Shown: piece after piece, positions 35,444 to 44,623 of the stretch
How positions within the stretch are numbered: the first letter of the stretch is position 1
Layout of the letters: each line of letters begins with the position of its first letter
Source of the DNA: Bacteroidales bacterium
GTDB taxonomy: Bacteria > Bacteroidota > Bacteroidia > Bacteroidales > UBA932
Direction: 5' to 3'
Length of the DNA: 64,000 nucleotides
NCBI GenBank assembly: GCA_017412645.1
Contig: JAFPWX010000020.1
Location: 1-64,000, forward strand
Program-made: the position numbers and the translations under genes
The notes under the pieces: generated by a model
Told to the model about the DNA's origin: nothing
Database searches by the model: none
What the model saw: the letters and a program-made list of their open reading frames with translations, nothing else

Positions 35444-36720
35444 AACATTCCGTGATTCTGGCGCTTGTAGCCGTGTTTTTTGTGGCATGCAGCGCTCCCG
35501 TGAAGAAGGTTCATCCCGACTGGACCTACAGCAGCGTGGTGTACGAAGTGAACGTCCGTCAGTTCAGCGAAGAGGGAACGCTGAAGGCCGTCGAGGCCCA
35601 GCTTCCGCGTCTGAAGGACCTGGGAGTCGACATACTCTGGCTCATGCCCATCAACAAGATTGGTGTGGAAGGGCGCAAGGGTACCCTCGGAAGCTACTAT
35701 GCAATTGCCGACTACAAGGCCATCGACCCTGAGTTCGGCACCCTGGAGGATTTCGATTCTTTCATCGAAGCAGCTCACAACCTGGGCTTCCGGGTAATCA
35801 TGGACTGGGTGGCCAATCAGACTGCTCCCGACAACGTGTGGATGAGCACCAAGCCGGCCGACTTCTACGAGCGCGACTCACTGGGCAACGCAATCTGGGA
35901 GTACGACTGGACCGATACGCGCAGCCTCAACTACGAGAACCGTGAGGTCTGGTATGCCCAGGAAGACGCCATGCGCTTCTGGCTGGAGCGCGGGGTGGAC
36001 GGCTTCCGCTGCGACGCCGCAGGCGAGATGCCGTCCGAGACCTGGCAGTATCTGGTTCCGACCCTTCGCCGCGACTATCCGGAAATCTATCTTCTTGCAG
36101 AAGCCGAGAAGACGGAATTCGCCGCCGATACCATGTTCGATGCCACTTACGCCTGGGAGCTCCACCATATCGAGAACGGCATAGCGAACGGCCCCGGCAA
36201 CAAGGATGAAGTGAAGACGGCCCTGGATCTAAGGGTCTATCTGGCACGTGACGCCGCCCGTATGCCGCGCAGCGCCTTCCGCCTCGCCTTCACGTCCAAC
36301 CATGACGAGAATTCCTGGGCCGGAACCGAGTTCGAACGCCTTGGCGCTGCCTGGCAGGTGATGGAGGTGCTCAACTTCACCCTTCCCCAGACCCAGCCGC
36401 TTATCTACACGGGTCAGGAAATCGGTCTCAGCCGCAGGCTCGAGTTCTTCGAGAAAGACGCCATAACAGACTGGACACCAAACCAATACACCGAGTTCTA
36501 CAAGTATCTCATCGACCTTAAGCACGCCAATCCGGCACTTGACGCCGGTGAGCGCGGAGGCAAGTTGCGTTATATCCACAGGCTTCCTGCAGACGTGCTG
36601 GGATTTACCCGCGAGGTGCCCGGCAACAAGGTTACCGTGCTGGCTAACCTGAGTGCCAATCCCGTGGTTGTGAAAGGCCAGAAGCTGGAGTCATGGGGAT
36701 GGCTGGTGGAAACGGAATAA
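35440..36720 (+). CDS. GH13 alpha-amylase-family lipoprotein
   Basis: 426 residues, short for the family. Lipobox FFVAC near residue 17. The barrel opens SVVYEVNVRQFSEEGT; then MDWVANQTA (N-Q where most have N-H), nucleophile VDGFRCDAA, acid/base YLLAEAEKTEF and FTSNHDENSW. The C-domain is reduced. It belongs to GH13; the exact activity (maltogenic, alpha-glucosidase-like or other) is not readable. Last gene of the locus, 4-nt overlap with GH2, ending at a strong terminator. Confidence 0.9.
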   Translation: MKHSVILALVAVFFVACSAPVKKVHPDWTYSSVVYEVNVRQFSEEGTLKAVEAQLPRLKDLGVDILWLMPINKIGVEGRKGTLGSYYAIADYKAIDPEFGTLEDFDSFIEAAHNLGFRVIMDWVANQTAPDNVWMSTKPADFYERDSLGNAIWEYDWTDTRSLNYENREVWYAQEDAMRFWLERGVDGFRCDAAGEMPSETWQYLVPTLRRDYPEIYLLAEAEKTEFAADTMFDATYAWELHHIENGIANGPGNKDEVKTALDLRVYLARDAARMPRSAFRLAFTSNHDENSWAGTEFERLGAAWQVMEVLNFTLPQTQPLIYTGQEIGLSRRLEFFEKDAITDWTPNQYTEFYKYLIDLKHANPALDAGERGGKLRYIHRLPADVLGFTREVPGNKVTVLANLSANPVVVKGQKLESWGWLVETE

Positions 36721-36738
36721 AAAACCTCGAAGATTTAT

Positions 36739-36768
36739 TGCCCGACATTTCTGTCGGGCATTTTTTTT
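36739..36768 (+). terminator. Rho-independent terminator of the polysaccharide locus
   Basis: TGCCCGACA (36739-36747) pairs with TGTCGGGCA (36752-36760), a 9-bp stem with a 4-nt loop, followed by eight T residues. Confidence 0.95.
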
Positions 36769-36771
36769 GTA

Positions 36772-36779
36772 TATCTTTG
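36772..36779 (+). promoter_or_regulatory. -7 promoter box for the RND efflux operon
   Basis: TATCTTTG fits TAnnTTTG, 3 bp after the T-run of the preceding terminator and 22 nt before ATG 36802. Confidence 0.65.
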
Positions 36780-36801
36780 TGGCTTAATTTATTGACGGAT
36801 T

Positions 36802-38145
36802 ATGATTCTTTTACTAATGGCGGCGGCGGTAGTCGCCCCGCAGGTAGATACGGCTCACATAGATACTTCCGCCACGGTGATAACCCTTGAAGAGGCGCTT
36901 CGCGTGGCTCTCTCCGAAAACGGTACCGTGCGGATAGCGGATAAAGAGATAGAGGCCAAAGGCTACGCCCGCAAGGGAACTTATGCCTCCCTTTTCCCGC
37001 AGGTAGCCGCTTCCGGTTCCTTCAACCGCACCATCAAGAAGCAGGTTATGACCATGGATTTCGGCGGTGTGTCCCAGAGTATCGAGGTAGGCCGCTGGAA
37101 TACGGTATCCGGAGGATTGTCAGCCAGCATGCCTCTTATTAACGCCCAGCTTTGGAAAAGTCTGGAAATCACCGGTGAAGACGTGGAACTCGCGATTGAG
37201 AAGGCCCGTGGCTCCAAACTCCAGATGGTAACCCAGGTGAAACAGGCCTACTATGGCGCCCTGCTGGCAAAGGAAGTGAACAAGGTGTACAGGAGTGTTT
37301 ATGAGAACGCCTTGGCCAACTGCGAGCTCACTGAGAAGAAGCACGCCGCTTCCAAGGCATCGGAGCTGGATCTCACCCGCGCCAAAACGGCGGTGGCCAA
37401 TGCAGTCCCGAACATGTACGACAGCGAAAACGCCGTCACCCTTGCCCTGTGGCAGCTCAAGGCCCTGATGGGCGTAGACCTCGGCCTGAACATCGACGTG
37501 GCGGATTCGCTGCTGGCGTATTCCGAAGGCCTCGCATACATCGCCCCGGAGGAAATCGACCTCAGCGGGAACTCCTCGCTCAAGCAGCTGGAACTGCAGG
37601 CCGAAGAGCTGGCGAACAGCATCAAGGTGCAGACTTACGCCAACCTGCCCACCCTTGCAGCATCCTTCTCCTATCAGGTTAACGCCATGGAGAACGAACT
37701 CAACTTCAAGGAATATCAGTGGCATCCCTATGCGATGGTGGGACTCACCCTCAACATCCCCATCTTCACGGGAGGCAGGAATTACCACAGCGTAAAGCAG
37801 GCCAAGGTTCAGCAGCAGCAGCTCGCCATCCAGCGGGAAGAAGCCGAGAGGAACCTCAGGATAGGCATCATGAGCAGCCTCAATACCATGGATATGGCCG
37901 GCAAGAGCTTCGCCAGTGCAAACGAGGCTCTGGAGAGTGCGAACAAAGCCTACGGCATCGCCTCCAAGAGCTATGAGGTTGGCCGCAGCACCCTCACAGA
38001 CCTGAACGACGCCCAGCTCGCGCTCACACAGGCCCAGCTCGCGGTAAGCCAGGCGGTATATAATTTCCTCACGGCTAAGGCAACTCTCGAGCAGACCATA
38101 GGCGAAGATTACAGCATGTACGAAACCCAATCCGAAAATGAATAG
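36802..38145 (+). CDS. TolC-family outer membrane efflux channel
   Basis: 447 residues. Short hydrophobic N-terminus (about 1-13), then two OEP halves with the repeated helix patterns TLEEALRVALSENGTVRIAD and ASKASELDLTRAKTAVANA. The last half ends EVGRSTLTDLNDAQLALTQA, typical of TolC. It forms the outer-membrane exit duct of the RND pump encoded next. Overlaps the adaptor gene by 8 nt. Confidence 0.93.
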   Translation: MILLLMAAAVVAPQVDTAHIDTSATVITLEEALRVALSENGTVRIADKEIEAKGYARKGTYASLFPQVAASGSFNRTIKKQVMTMDFGGVSQSIEVGRWNTVSGGLSASMPLINAQLWKSLEITGEDVELAIEKARGSKLQMVTQVKQAYYGALLAKEVNKVYRSVYENALANCELTEKKHAASKASELDLTRAKTAVANAVPNMYDSENAVTLALWQLKALMGVDLGLNIDVADSLLAYSEGLAYIAPEEIDLSGNSSLKQLELQAEELANSIKVQTYANLPTLAASFSYQVNAMENELNFKEYQWHPYAMVGLTLNIPIFTGGRNYHSVKQAKVQQQQLAIQREEAERNLRIGIMSSLNTMDMAGKSFASANEALESANKAYGIASKSYEVGRSTLTDLNDAQLALTQAQLAVSQAVYNFLTAKATLEQTIGEDYSMYETQSENE

Positions 38146-39160
38146 AACGACAGCAATACTCGCAGCGGCGCTTGCAGTGGCCGCCTGCGGACAGAACAAG
38201 ACGGCGGCTCCCGCAGCAGCCCCCGCAGAGATTCCCGCAACCAGAATCACAATCACGGAAGTGCCGCTCCAGACGGTAGCTCACACCGAGGTCTATTCCT
38301 CCACCGTGCAGGCTTTCGCAGTCAACAACATCGCCCCCCAGAGCGGTAACCGCATCCAGAAGATCAACGTGGACGTGGGTTCCTTCGTAAGCAAAGGGCA
38401 GATACTCGCCGAAATGGACAAGGTGCAGCTCACCCAGCAGAAGCTGCAGCTCACCAATGCCAGGACCGAACTCGACCGCCTGAAGCAGCTCTATCAGCAG
38501 GGAGGCCTCTCACAGAGCGACTACGAGGCGGTGGAACTCCAGTACAACGTGGCCAAGGCGGCCTACGACAATCTCGAGCAGAACACCATCCTGCGTTCGC
38601 CCATCACCGGCGTGGTTACCGCCCGCAATTACGACCGCGGCGACATGTATACCATGACCCAGCCCATCTTTACGGTCCAGCAGATCACTCCGGTCAAACT
38701 CCTTGTCGGAGTATCCGAAACCGACTACACCAAGGTGAAGCCCGGTCAGCAGGTGAGCATCACCGCAGACGCCCTTCCGGGAAAGACTTTCACCGGCAAG
38801 GTGAACAAGATCTATCCCACCGTGGACGCCCTTTCTCACACCTTCAACGTGGAGGTGCTGGTGTCTAACAACGACAAAGTGCTCCGTCCCGGCATGTACT
38901 GCAAGGTCACCGTCAATTTCGGGGACAGCAAGAGCGCCGTGGTTCCCGACGAAGCGGTGGTTCGCCAGCTAGGAAGCGGTCAGCGCTACGTCTACATCCT
39001 TAACGGAGACGGCACGGTGCGCAGTTCCGCAGTGGAACTCGGCCGTCACTTCGGCACATCCTACGAGATACTCTCAGGAGTCGCCGCCGGTGACACCGTG
39101 GCCGTGAGCGGAGCATCTTCCCTCAAGGACGGGGCTAAAGTGGAAATAGTGGAGAGATAA
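38138..39160 (+). CDS. RND efflux periplasmic adaptor (MFP)
   Basis: 340 residues. Lipobox LAVAACG near residue 17. Barrel-sandwich halves (NRIQKINVDVGSFVSKGQIL, and ILRSPITGVVTARNYDRGD) flank a helical hairpin, followed by a beta-barrel (LPGKTFTGKVNKIYPTVD). It bridges the inner-membrane pump and the TolC channel. Starts inside the end of the TolC gene; the pump gene begins 3 nt later. Confidence 0.94.
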   Translation: MNRTTAILAAALAVAACGQNKTAAPAAAPAEIPATRITITEVPLQTVAHTEVYSSTVQAFAVNNIAPQSGNRIQKINVDVGSFVSKGQILAEMDKVQLTQQKLQLTNARTELDRLKQLYQQGGLSQSDYEAVELQYNVAKAAYDNLEQNTILRSPITGVVTARNYDRGDMYTMTQPIFTVQQITPVKLLVGVSETDYTKVKPGQQVSITADALPGKTFTGKVNKIYPTVDALSHTFNVEVLVSNNDKVLRPGMYCKVTVNFGDSKSAVVPDEAVVRQLGSGQRYVYILNGDGTVRSSAVELGRHFGTSYEILSGVAAGDTVAVSGASSLKDGAKVEIVER

Positions 39161-39163
39161 GCC

Positions 39164-42100
39164 ATGAGCCTTTACCGTAAAGCCGTAAACCGCCCGGTGA
39201 CCACGATCCTCGTGTTCGTGGCTTTTGTGGTGTTCGGCATCTATGCGCTGCTCAAGACATCCATTGCGCAGCTTCCGGACTTCGACGCCAACGTGGTGAT
39301 GGTCATGAGCTCCTATCCCGGAGCCAGCGCCACTGATGTGGAGAACAACCTCACCAAGGTGCTCGAAAACAGCCTTAACAGCGTCGAGAACCTGAAAGAC
39401 ATGACCTCGCGTTCCCGCGAGAACGTGGCGATCATCATAATGGAGTTCGAATACGGAACAGATATCGATGAGGCCTGCAACGACATACGCGACAATCTGG
39501 ACATGGTGTCGCAGGTGCTTCCCGACGGGGCAAGCCAGCCTTTCCTGCGGAAGTTCAGCATGGACGACATGCCCATCATGATAGTGTCGGCTACCGCGGA
39601 CGAGAGTTTCGCCGGCTTGAACCGTATCCTGGACGATCGCGTCACCACTCCTCTGGCCCGCGTGGACGGAGTGGGTACGGTGACGGTGATCGGCGCCCCG
39701 GAGCGTGAGATTCAGGTATACTGCGATCCTTCAAAACTGGAGGCCTACGGCCTGAGCATATCGGGCATTTCCGCATCCATCGCCTACGAAAACCGTAACG
39801 TCCCTTCGGGGAATATCGACATTGGCACTGAAACCTATTCCCTCCGTGTGCAGAAGGAGTTCTCCGATCCGCGTGAGATACTAGACATCGTAGTGGGGTA
39901 CAACGGCGGCGGAGCGGTCTACCTGCGGGATGTCGCCACCCTGGTGGACGGCCCCGCGGAGAAGTATCAGGAATCCTACACCGACGGCCAGAAATCGGCC
40001 ACCATCCTCATCCAGAAGCAGTCGGGAGCCAATACCGTGGACGTTATCCGCAAGGTGAAGAAAAAGATGGCCGAAATTGCTCCGACCCTTCCTTCGGACA
40101 TCAACCTGCTGACCGTCATCGATTCTTCGGACAACATCATCAACACCATCGAGTCGCTGCTGAAGACCATCATCATCACCATGCTCGTGGTTATGATGGT
40201 TGTGTTCATCTTCCTGGGCCGCTGGCGCGCAACCTTTATCATCGTGCTCGCCATCCCCATAGCCCTCATGGGCTCCCTGGTCTATCTGCTGGCGACGGGC
40301 AATACGCTGAACATCATTTCGATGAGCGCCCTGTCGATAGCGATAGGCATGGTGGTGGACAACTCCATAGTGGTTCTGGAGAACATCTCCCGCCACATGG
40401 ACCGTGGCGAGAAGCGCAAGGAAGCGGCGGTGAACGGCACCATGGAGGTGGCGGGTTCCATCATCGGTTCCACCCTCACCACCCTCTGCGTGTTCCTGCC
40501 CCTCACCATGGTATCCGGTATGGCCGGAATCATGTTCAAGCAGCTGGGCTTCATTGTGAGTATAATCATGATAGTGTCTACAGCCCTGGCGCTCACGCTG
40601 GTGCCCGTCATGTCTTCGAAGATGCTCAAGGCCGGCGTGAAGGACACTCGTCTGCATAAGATAGTTTTCGGCCCGATAGACAAGGCGCTTGACGCTATCT
40701 CCGAGGGCTACTCCAAGCTGGTGGAATGGTGCGTGACTCACAGGAAGCTGGTCACCCTCGGCGCTTTTGCCGTCATCATTGCGGTGCTGGTACTCCTTGT
40801 ACCGAAGATGACTACCGGCTTCTTCCCGAATTCCGACTCCGGGCGCCTTTCGGTTAGCGTCGAACTGCCTGTGGGTACCTCGCAGGAGGTAACCGGACAG
40901 TTCGCACATCAGCTCTACCGCCGTTTTACTGAGGAGATTCCCGAAATCAAGGTGTTCGAATACCGTTTCGGTCAGGCCGACTCCGACAACGCAATGGCAA
41001 GTTCCAGGCAGAACGGTTCGTACCTGATAAACATGAACATCAACCTCGGAAGTATGGAACAGCGTGAAAGGAGCGCGTCCGACATAGCCAACATCATCCG
41101 TGCGGAACTCAAGGAGTATCCCGAGATCCACCGTGCCCAGGTTTCCGAGGGCGGCGGCGGAATGGGCGGTGCTACCACCGTTCAGCTGGAGATCTACGGC
41201 TACGATTTCGACGAGACCGACAGGGTCGCCAAGGAGGTCCGCAGCAAGATGAACGAGAGCGGAGACTTCGTGCAGGTAGTGCTGAGCCGCGACGAATACA
41301 CCCCGGAATACCAGGTGGACTTCGACCGTGAGAAACTTGCCCGGGTGGGGCTCAACTCCACCACGGCGGCAACGGCTTTCAGCGCTGCCATGAGCGGAAG
41401 CGTCACTTCATTCTTCCGTGAAGACGGAGACGAATACAACATCCGCGTACGTTATGCCAGGGAGTTCCGCAGCAGCGTCGCCGACATCGAGAACGTGATA
41501 CTCACCACCCCGACCGGCCGTTCGGTGCGTATCAAGGAGCTCGGAACCGTGGTGGAGAGCAAGGTTCCGCCCACCATCGAGCGCAAGAACCGCGAGCGCT
41601 ATATCACCGTTACCGGCATCACCGCCAAGGGAGTGGCCATGAGCCAGGGCGTGGACCGTGTCCGTTCCATAATCAAGACCGTGAACATCCCCAACAACAT
41701 AACCACCGAGATGTCGGGCGATTTCGAGGACAGGCAGGAGATGATGGGAGACCTCACCACCCTGCTCATCCTCATTCTGCTGCTCGTCTATGGTGTCATG
41801 GCGGCCCAGTTCGAGAATTTCGTGAATCCCTTCGTTATCATGTTCAGTATCCCGTTCGGGTTTATGGGGGTTATCATCGGACTCTGGGCAACCGGAACCA
41901 CCTTCGACATAATGTCCATGATAGGCGTGCTCATCCTCATCGGTATCGTGGTGAACAACGGTATCGTGCTCATCGACTATACCAACCTTATGCGCGAAAG
42001 GGGTATGAAGGTTGTGGAAGCGGCAGTTGTCGCAGCACGCAGCCGTCTGAGGCCTATCCTCATGACTACACTCACCACCGTCATCGGTATGCTCCCGCTG

Positions 42101-42301
42101 GCTCTGGGCCGTGGGGAGGGAAGTGAGATGTGGCACTCTCTGGGTATGACGGTCGCATGGGGACTCAGCTTCTCGGCCATCGTCACCCTTATCCTCATCC
42201 CCACAATCTACTGCATCTTCGGCACACGACAGGAGCGTCGGCAGATCCGTCGGGCCGAAGCGGAAATCAAACGTCTCCAGCAGGATAACTCAGACATCTA
42301 A
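39164..42301 (+). CDS. RND efflux pump, inner-membrane permease (AcrB/HAE1 type)
   Basis: 1045 residues, the full AcrB length, with twelve membrane helices. The first helix is RPVTTILVFVAFVVFGIYAL. The proton-relay helix reads IAIGMVVDNSIVVLENISRH, with one Asp where E. coli AcrB has two adjacent Asp residues, as usual in Bacteroidota pumps. The second half repeats the pattern (LIGIVVNNGIVLIDY). It should expel amphiphilic compounds using proton motive force. The porter domains have no clue to substrate. No TetR- or AraC-type regulator is adjacent. Confidence 0.95.
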   Translation: MSLYRKAVNRPVTTILVFVAFVVFGIYALLKTSIAQLPDFDANVVMVMSSYPGASATDVENNLTKVLENSLNSVENLKDMTSRSRENVAIIIMEFEYGTDIDEACNDIRDNLDMVSQVLPDGASQPFLRKFSMDDMPIMIVSATADESFAGLNRILDDRVTTPLARVDGVGTVTVIGAPEREIQVYCDPSKLEAYGLSISGISASIAYENRNVPSGNIDIGTETYSLRVQKEFSDPREILDIVVGYNGGGAVYLRDVATLVDGPAEKYQESYTDGQKSATILIQKQSGANTVDVIRKVKKKMAEIAPTLPSDINLLTVIDSSDNIINTIESLLKTIIITMLVVMMVVFIFLGRWRATFIIVLAIPIALMGSLVYLLATGNTLNIISMSALSIAIGMVVDNSIVVLENISRHMDRGEKRKEAAVNGTMEVAGSIIGSTLTTLCVFLPLTMVSGMAGIMFKQLGFIVSIIMIVSTALALTLVPVMSSKMLKAGVKDTRLHKIVFGPIDKALDAISEGYSKLVEWCVTHRKLVTLGAFAVIIAVLVLLVPKMTTGFFPNSDSGRLSVSVELPVGTSQEVTGQFAHQLYRRFTEEIPEIKVFEYRFGQADSDNAMASSRQNGSYLINMNINLGSMEQRERSASDIANIIRAELKEYPEIHRAQVSEGGGGMGGATTVQLEIYGYDFDETDRVAKEVRSKMNESGDFVQVVLSRDEYTPEYQVDFDREKLARVGLNSTTAATAFSAAMSGSVTSFFREDGDEYNIRVRYAREFRSSVADIENVILTTPTGRSVRIKELGTVVESKVPPTIERKNRERYITVTGITAKGVAMSQGVDRVRSIIKTVNIPNNITTEMSGDFEDRQEMMGDLTTLLILILLLVYGVMAAQFENFVNPFVIMFSIPFGFMGVIIGLWATGTTFDIMSMIGVLILIGIVVNNGIVLIDYTNLMRERGMKVVEAAVVAARSRLRPILMTTLTTVIGMLPLALGRGEGSEMWHSLGMTVAWGLSFSAIVTLILIPTIYCIFGTRQERRQIRRAEAEIKRLQQDNSDI

Positions 42302-42313
42302 ATCAATCCGGAA

Positions 42314-42610
42314 ATGAAAGCTTTATTCATAGCCTGCTCCCAGGCATACAACGAAGAGGTTATAAAGACCCTCGAGTTTTTCGGACAGAAGGGCTTCACC
42401 CGCTGGACCGACGTGAGTGGCCGCGGAACCAGGGACGGTCTTCCCCATATGGGCGATCACGCCTGGCCGGACATGAACCATGCGGTGCTCTCTTTCGTGG
42501 AAGATAATTCCGTGGCAGAGCGTATCCTGGAGGCGCTTCACAGGCTCGATTCCCGTTCTCCGGAACTGGGGCTTAGGGCCTTCATGTGGGATATTGAAAA
42601 AAATTGCTAA
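42314..42610 (+). CDS. Small PII-like protein linked to the RND pump
   Basis: 98 residues: MKALFIACSQAYNEEV, then GFTRWTDVSGRGTRDGLPHM, GDHAWPDMNHAVL, and a final GLRAFMWDIE. This is a ferredoxin-fold, PII-like family of Bacteroidota often placed right after RND pumps; its role is unknown. The block HMGDHAWP may bind metal or ligand, but that is inference. It is 12 nt after the pump stop. Its stop codon lies inside the -7 box of trxA. Confidence 0.75.
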   Translation: MKALFIACSQAYNEEVIKTLEFFGQKGFTRWTDVSGRGTRDGLPHMGDHAWPDMNHAVLSFVEDNSVAERILEALHRLDSRSPELGLRAFMWDIEKNC

Positions 42611-42615
42611 TTTTG
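42608..42615 (+). promoter_or_regulatory. -7 promoter box for the trxA-to-STAS gene run
   Basis: TAATTTTG fits TAnnTTTG and contains the stop codon of the PII-like gene. It is 20 nt upstream of ATG 42636. Confidence 0.6.
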
Positions 42616-42635
42616 CGAACATAAAATATAATTTT

Positions 42636-42947
42636 ATGCAGATAGTTACAGATACCAATTTTTCCGAAATCCTTGCTTCCAGCAAGGTGGTTGTCGTTGA
42701 TTTCTGGGCACCCTGGTGCGGTCCCTGCCGCGTTCTCGGCCCCACTGTAGACGACGTAGCCGAAGAGTTCGCAGGCCGCGTCACCGTTGCCAAGTGCAAT
42801 GTGGACGACTGCGAAGTGATAGGCGAACAGTTTGGCATCCGCAGCATCCCCACCCTCCTCTTCTTCCAGAACGGAGAGGTGGCCGACAAATGCATCGGTC
42901 TGGTGAGCAAGGCGGAAATCGAAAGTAAAATCAACAAACTTTTATAG
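42636..42947 (+). CDS. trxA: Thioredoxin
   Basis: 103 residues from ATG 42636. The active site is DFWAPWCGPCR (redox pair Cys-Gly-Pro-Cys), and the cis-proline loop reads IRSIPTLLFF. No signal peptide, so cytoplasmic disulfide reductase. An in-frame upstream extension exists but lies before the promoter box. First gene of a run of thirteen closely spaced co-directional genes. Confidence 0.97.
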   Translation: MQIVTDTNFSEILASSKVVVVDFWAPWCGPCRVLGPTVDDVAEEFAGRVTVAKCNVDDCEVIGEQFGIRSIPTLLFFQNGEVADKCIGLVSKAEIESKINKLL

Positions 42948-42949
42948 TT

Positions 42950-43651
42950 ATGAAAAAGATATTCGTAGTTTTGACAGCCCTGCTGCTTGGCATAGCCGCC
43001 AACGCACAGGTCGGCGTAATCGCCGGCGTAACGTCCACTACCACTGACATCAATGCCGCCCGTGATGCCCTCAAGGCCGGCGATATCACCCTCTATCACG
43101 TTGGTCTCACATCCAAGTACGATCTCGGCGCCATCGCAATACAGCCGTCCCTTATCTACAACGTCAAGGGAACCCAGCTCAGCGAAGTGTACAACTCCGG
43201 TGTCGAAACCAATTACACCGCAGATTTCAAGACCGGTTACCTCGAGCTCCCCATTCAGCTTCAGGTTGGTCTCAACCTCGGCGGATTCCGCCCCTATGTG
43301 TTCGCAGAGCCTTTCGTGGGCATCGCGATCACCAACGAATTCACCAAGAAGGTAGAAGCCGCAGGAGTTGAACTGGCTTCCGAGGAATCCTCTGCCGAGA
43401 ATCAGTGGGAGAACATCGGAACCGACATCAAAGACCGTCTCGAGTACGGCGTCGGCGCCGGTGTGGGTATCGACCTCCTGAACAGCCTGCAGATTTCCGT
43501 GCGCTACTATTGGAATATGGGTCAGCTCTACAACGGAGAGGCCAACAAGTTCAAGGGTTCCACCGCAGGAGAGACCTTAAATGTCTTCCTCGACACCATG
43601 AAGAGCCAGCAGTGCACAGGCATCATGGCCTCAGTGGCATTCTTCTTCTAG
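42950..43651 (+). CDS. Outer membrane beta-barrel protein (porin-like, PorT-family-like)
   Basis: 233 residues. Signal peptide MKKIFVVLTALLLGIAANA. Alternating strands such as YHVGLTSKYDLGAIAIQPSL and GYLELPIQLQVGLNLGGFRP follow, and the protein ends in hydrophobic/aromatic VAFFF, the usual C-terminal signature of outer membrane barrels. Probably an 8- to 10-strand barrel of unknown function. It starts 2 nt after trxA. Confidence 0.8.
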   Translation: MKKIFVVLTALLLGIAANAQVGVIAGVTSTTTDINAARDALKAGDITLYHVGLTSKYDLGAIAIQPSLIYNVKGTQLSEVYNSGVETNYTADFKTGYLELPIQLQVGLNLGGFRPYVFAEPFVGIAITNEFTKKVEAAGVELASEESSAENQWENIGTDIKDRLEYGVGAGVGIDLLNSLQISVRYYWNMGQLYNGEANKFKGSTAGETLNVFLDTMKSQQCTGIMASVAFFF

Positions 43652-43654
43652 AAA

Positions 43655-44623
43655 GTGAAGCCCGAAGATATCCGAAATATCCTTGGGGCTGACTTGGAGG
43701 CGGTTAAGGACCTTGTCCGGAGCCGCCTCTCGTCTTCCGTGCCGTTGATGCGGGAGGTGAACGACTCCCTGCTCGCCAACGGAGGGAAGAACATGCGTCC
43801 GGCGCTCTGTCTGCTGATGGCCCGCGCCTGCGGCGGGGTTACGGACGACACTTTACGCTACGCCGCTGCCGTGGAACTGCTGCACAATTCCACCCTGCTG
43901 CACGACGATGTTGCCGACAATTCCGACATGCGCCGTGGAGTACCTACCCTGAAGAGCATGCTCGGCCCTGTCCCCGCCGTGCTGGTAGGAGATTTCTGGC
44001 TGGCCAGAAGCATTGAGCTGGTGCTGGGCTCCGGCTATTCGGACTGGGCCCTTAAGGCCTTCTCGAAAACCCTTACCGACCTTGCCGAAGGGGAGATGCT
44101 TCAGCAGCAGAAGGCTTCCAACTGCGACACTTCGGAAGACGACTACCTGCAGATCATCTACTGCAAGACGGCGTCGCTCTTCGAACTGTCCTGCATGTCC
44201 GCGGCCAGGAGCGTGAACGCTTCGGATGAGGTTTTTGCCGCCTCGCAGGCTTACGGAAAGGCGGTCGGCATCGCCTACCAGATCCGGGACGACATTCTCG
44301 ACAGCGAAGGAGGCGACATAGGCAAGCCCTCCGGCCACGACTTGAAGGAGCGAAAGATAACGCTCCCGCTGCTGGGTGCCCTGCAAAACTCTCCGGATTC
44401 CGCCGCTGTCGTCCGCGAACTGGTGCGTACCATTCCGGTAAGGCCGGAGAACGTAGAGAAAGTGAATGCTTTTATCCGCGAAAACGGGGGTCTGGAATAT
44501 GCCTGGAAGGTCCTTCACGGCTACATCGACCAGGCAATCGCAGCTCTGGACGTGCTTCCGTCCTCTCCGGAGAAAGGCTTCCTGACCGAATTCGGACACT
44601 TAAACGAAACAAGGGAAAAATGA
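43655..44623 (+). CDS. Polyprenyl (octaprenyl-type) diphosphate synthase
   Basis: 322 residues, GTG start at 43655, 3 nt after the barrel gene. Motifs: GGKNMRPALCLLMARA, the first Asp-rich motif in LHDDVADNSDMRRG, and the second in QIRDDILD. It makes long-chain isoprenoid diphosphates from IPP, which in Bacteroidales mainly supply menaquinone side chains. Chain length cannot be fixed from sequence alone. Its stop overlaps the holB start by 4 nt. Confidence 0.94.
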   Translation: MKPEDIRNILGADLEAVKDLVRSRLSSSVPLMREVNDSLLANGGKNMRPALCLLMARACGGVTDDTLRYAAAVELLHNSTLLHDDVADNSDMRRGVPTLKSMLGPVPAVLVGDFWLARSIELVLGSGYSDWALKAFSKTLTDLAEGEMLQQQKASNCDTSEDDYLQIIYCKTASLFELSCMSAARSVNASDEVFAASQAYGKAVGIAYQIRDDILDSEGGDIGKPSGHDLKERKITLPLLGALQNSPDSAAVVRELVRTIPVRPENVEKVNAFIRENGGLEYAWKVLHGYIDQAIAALDVLPSSPEKGFLTEFGHLNETREK

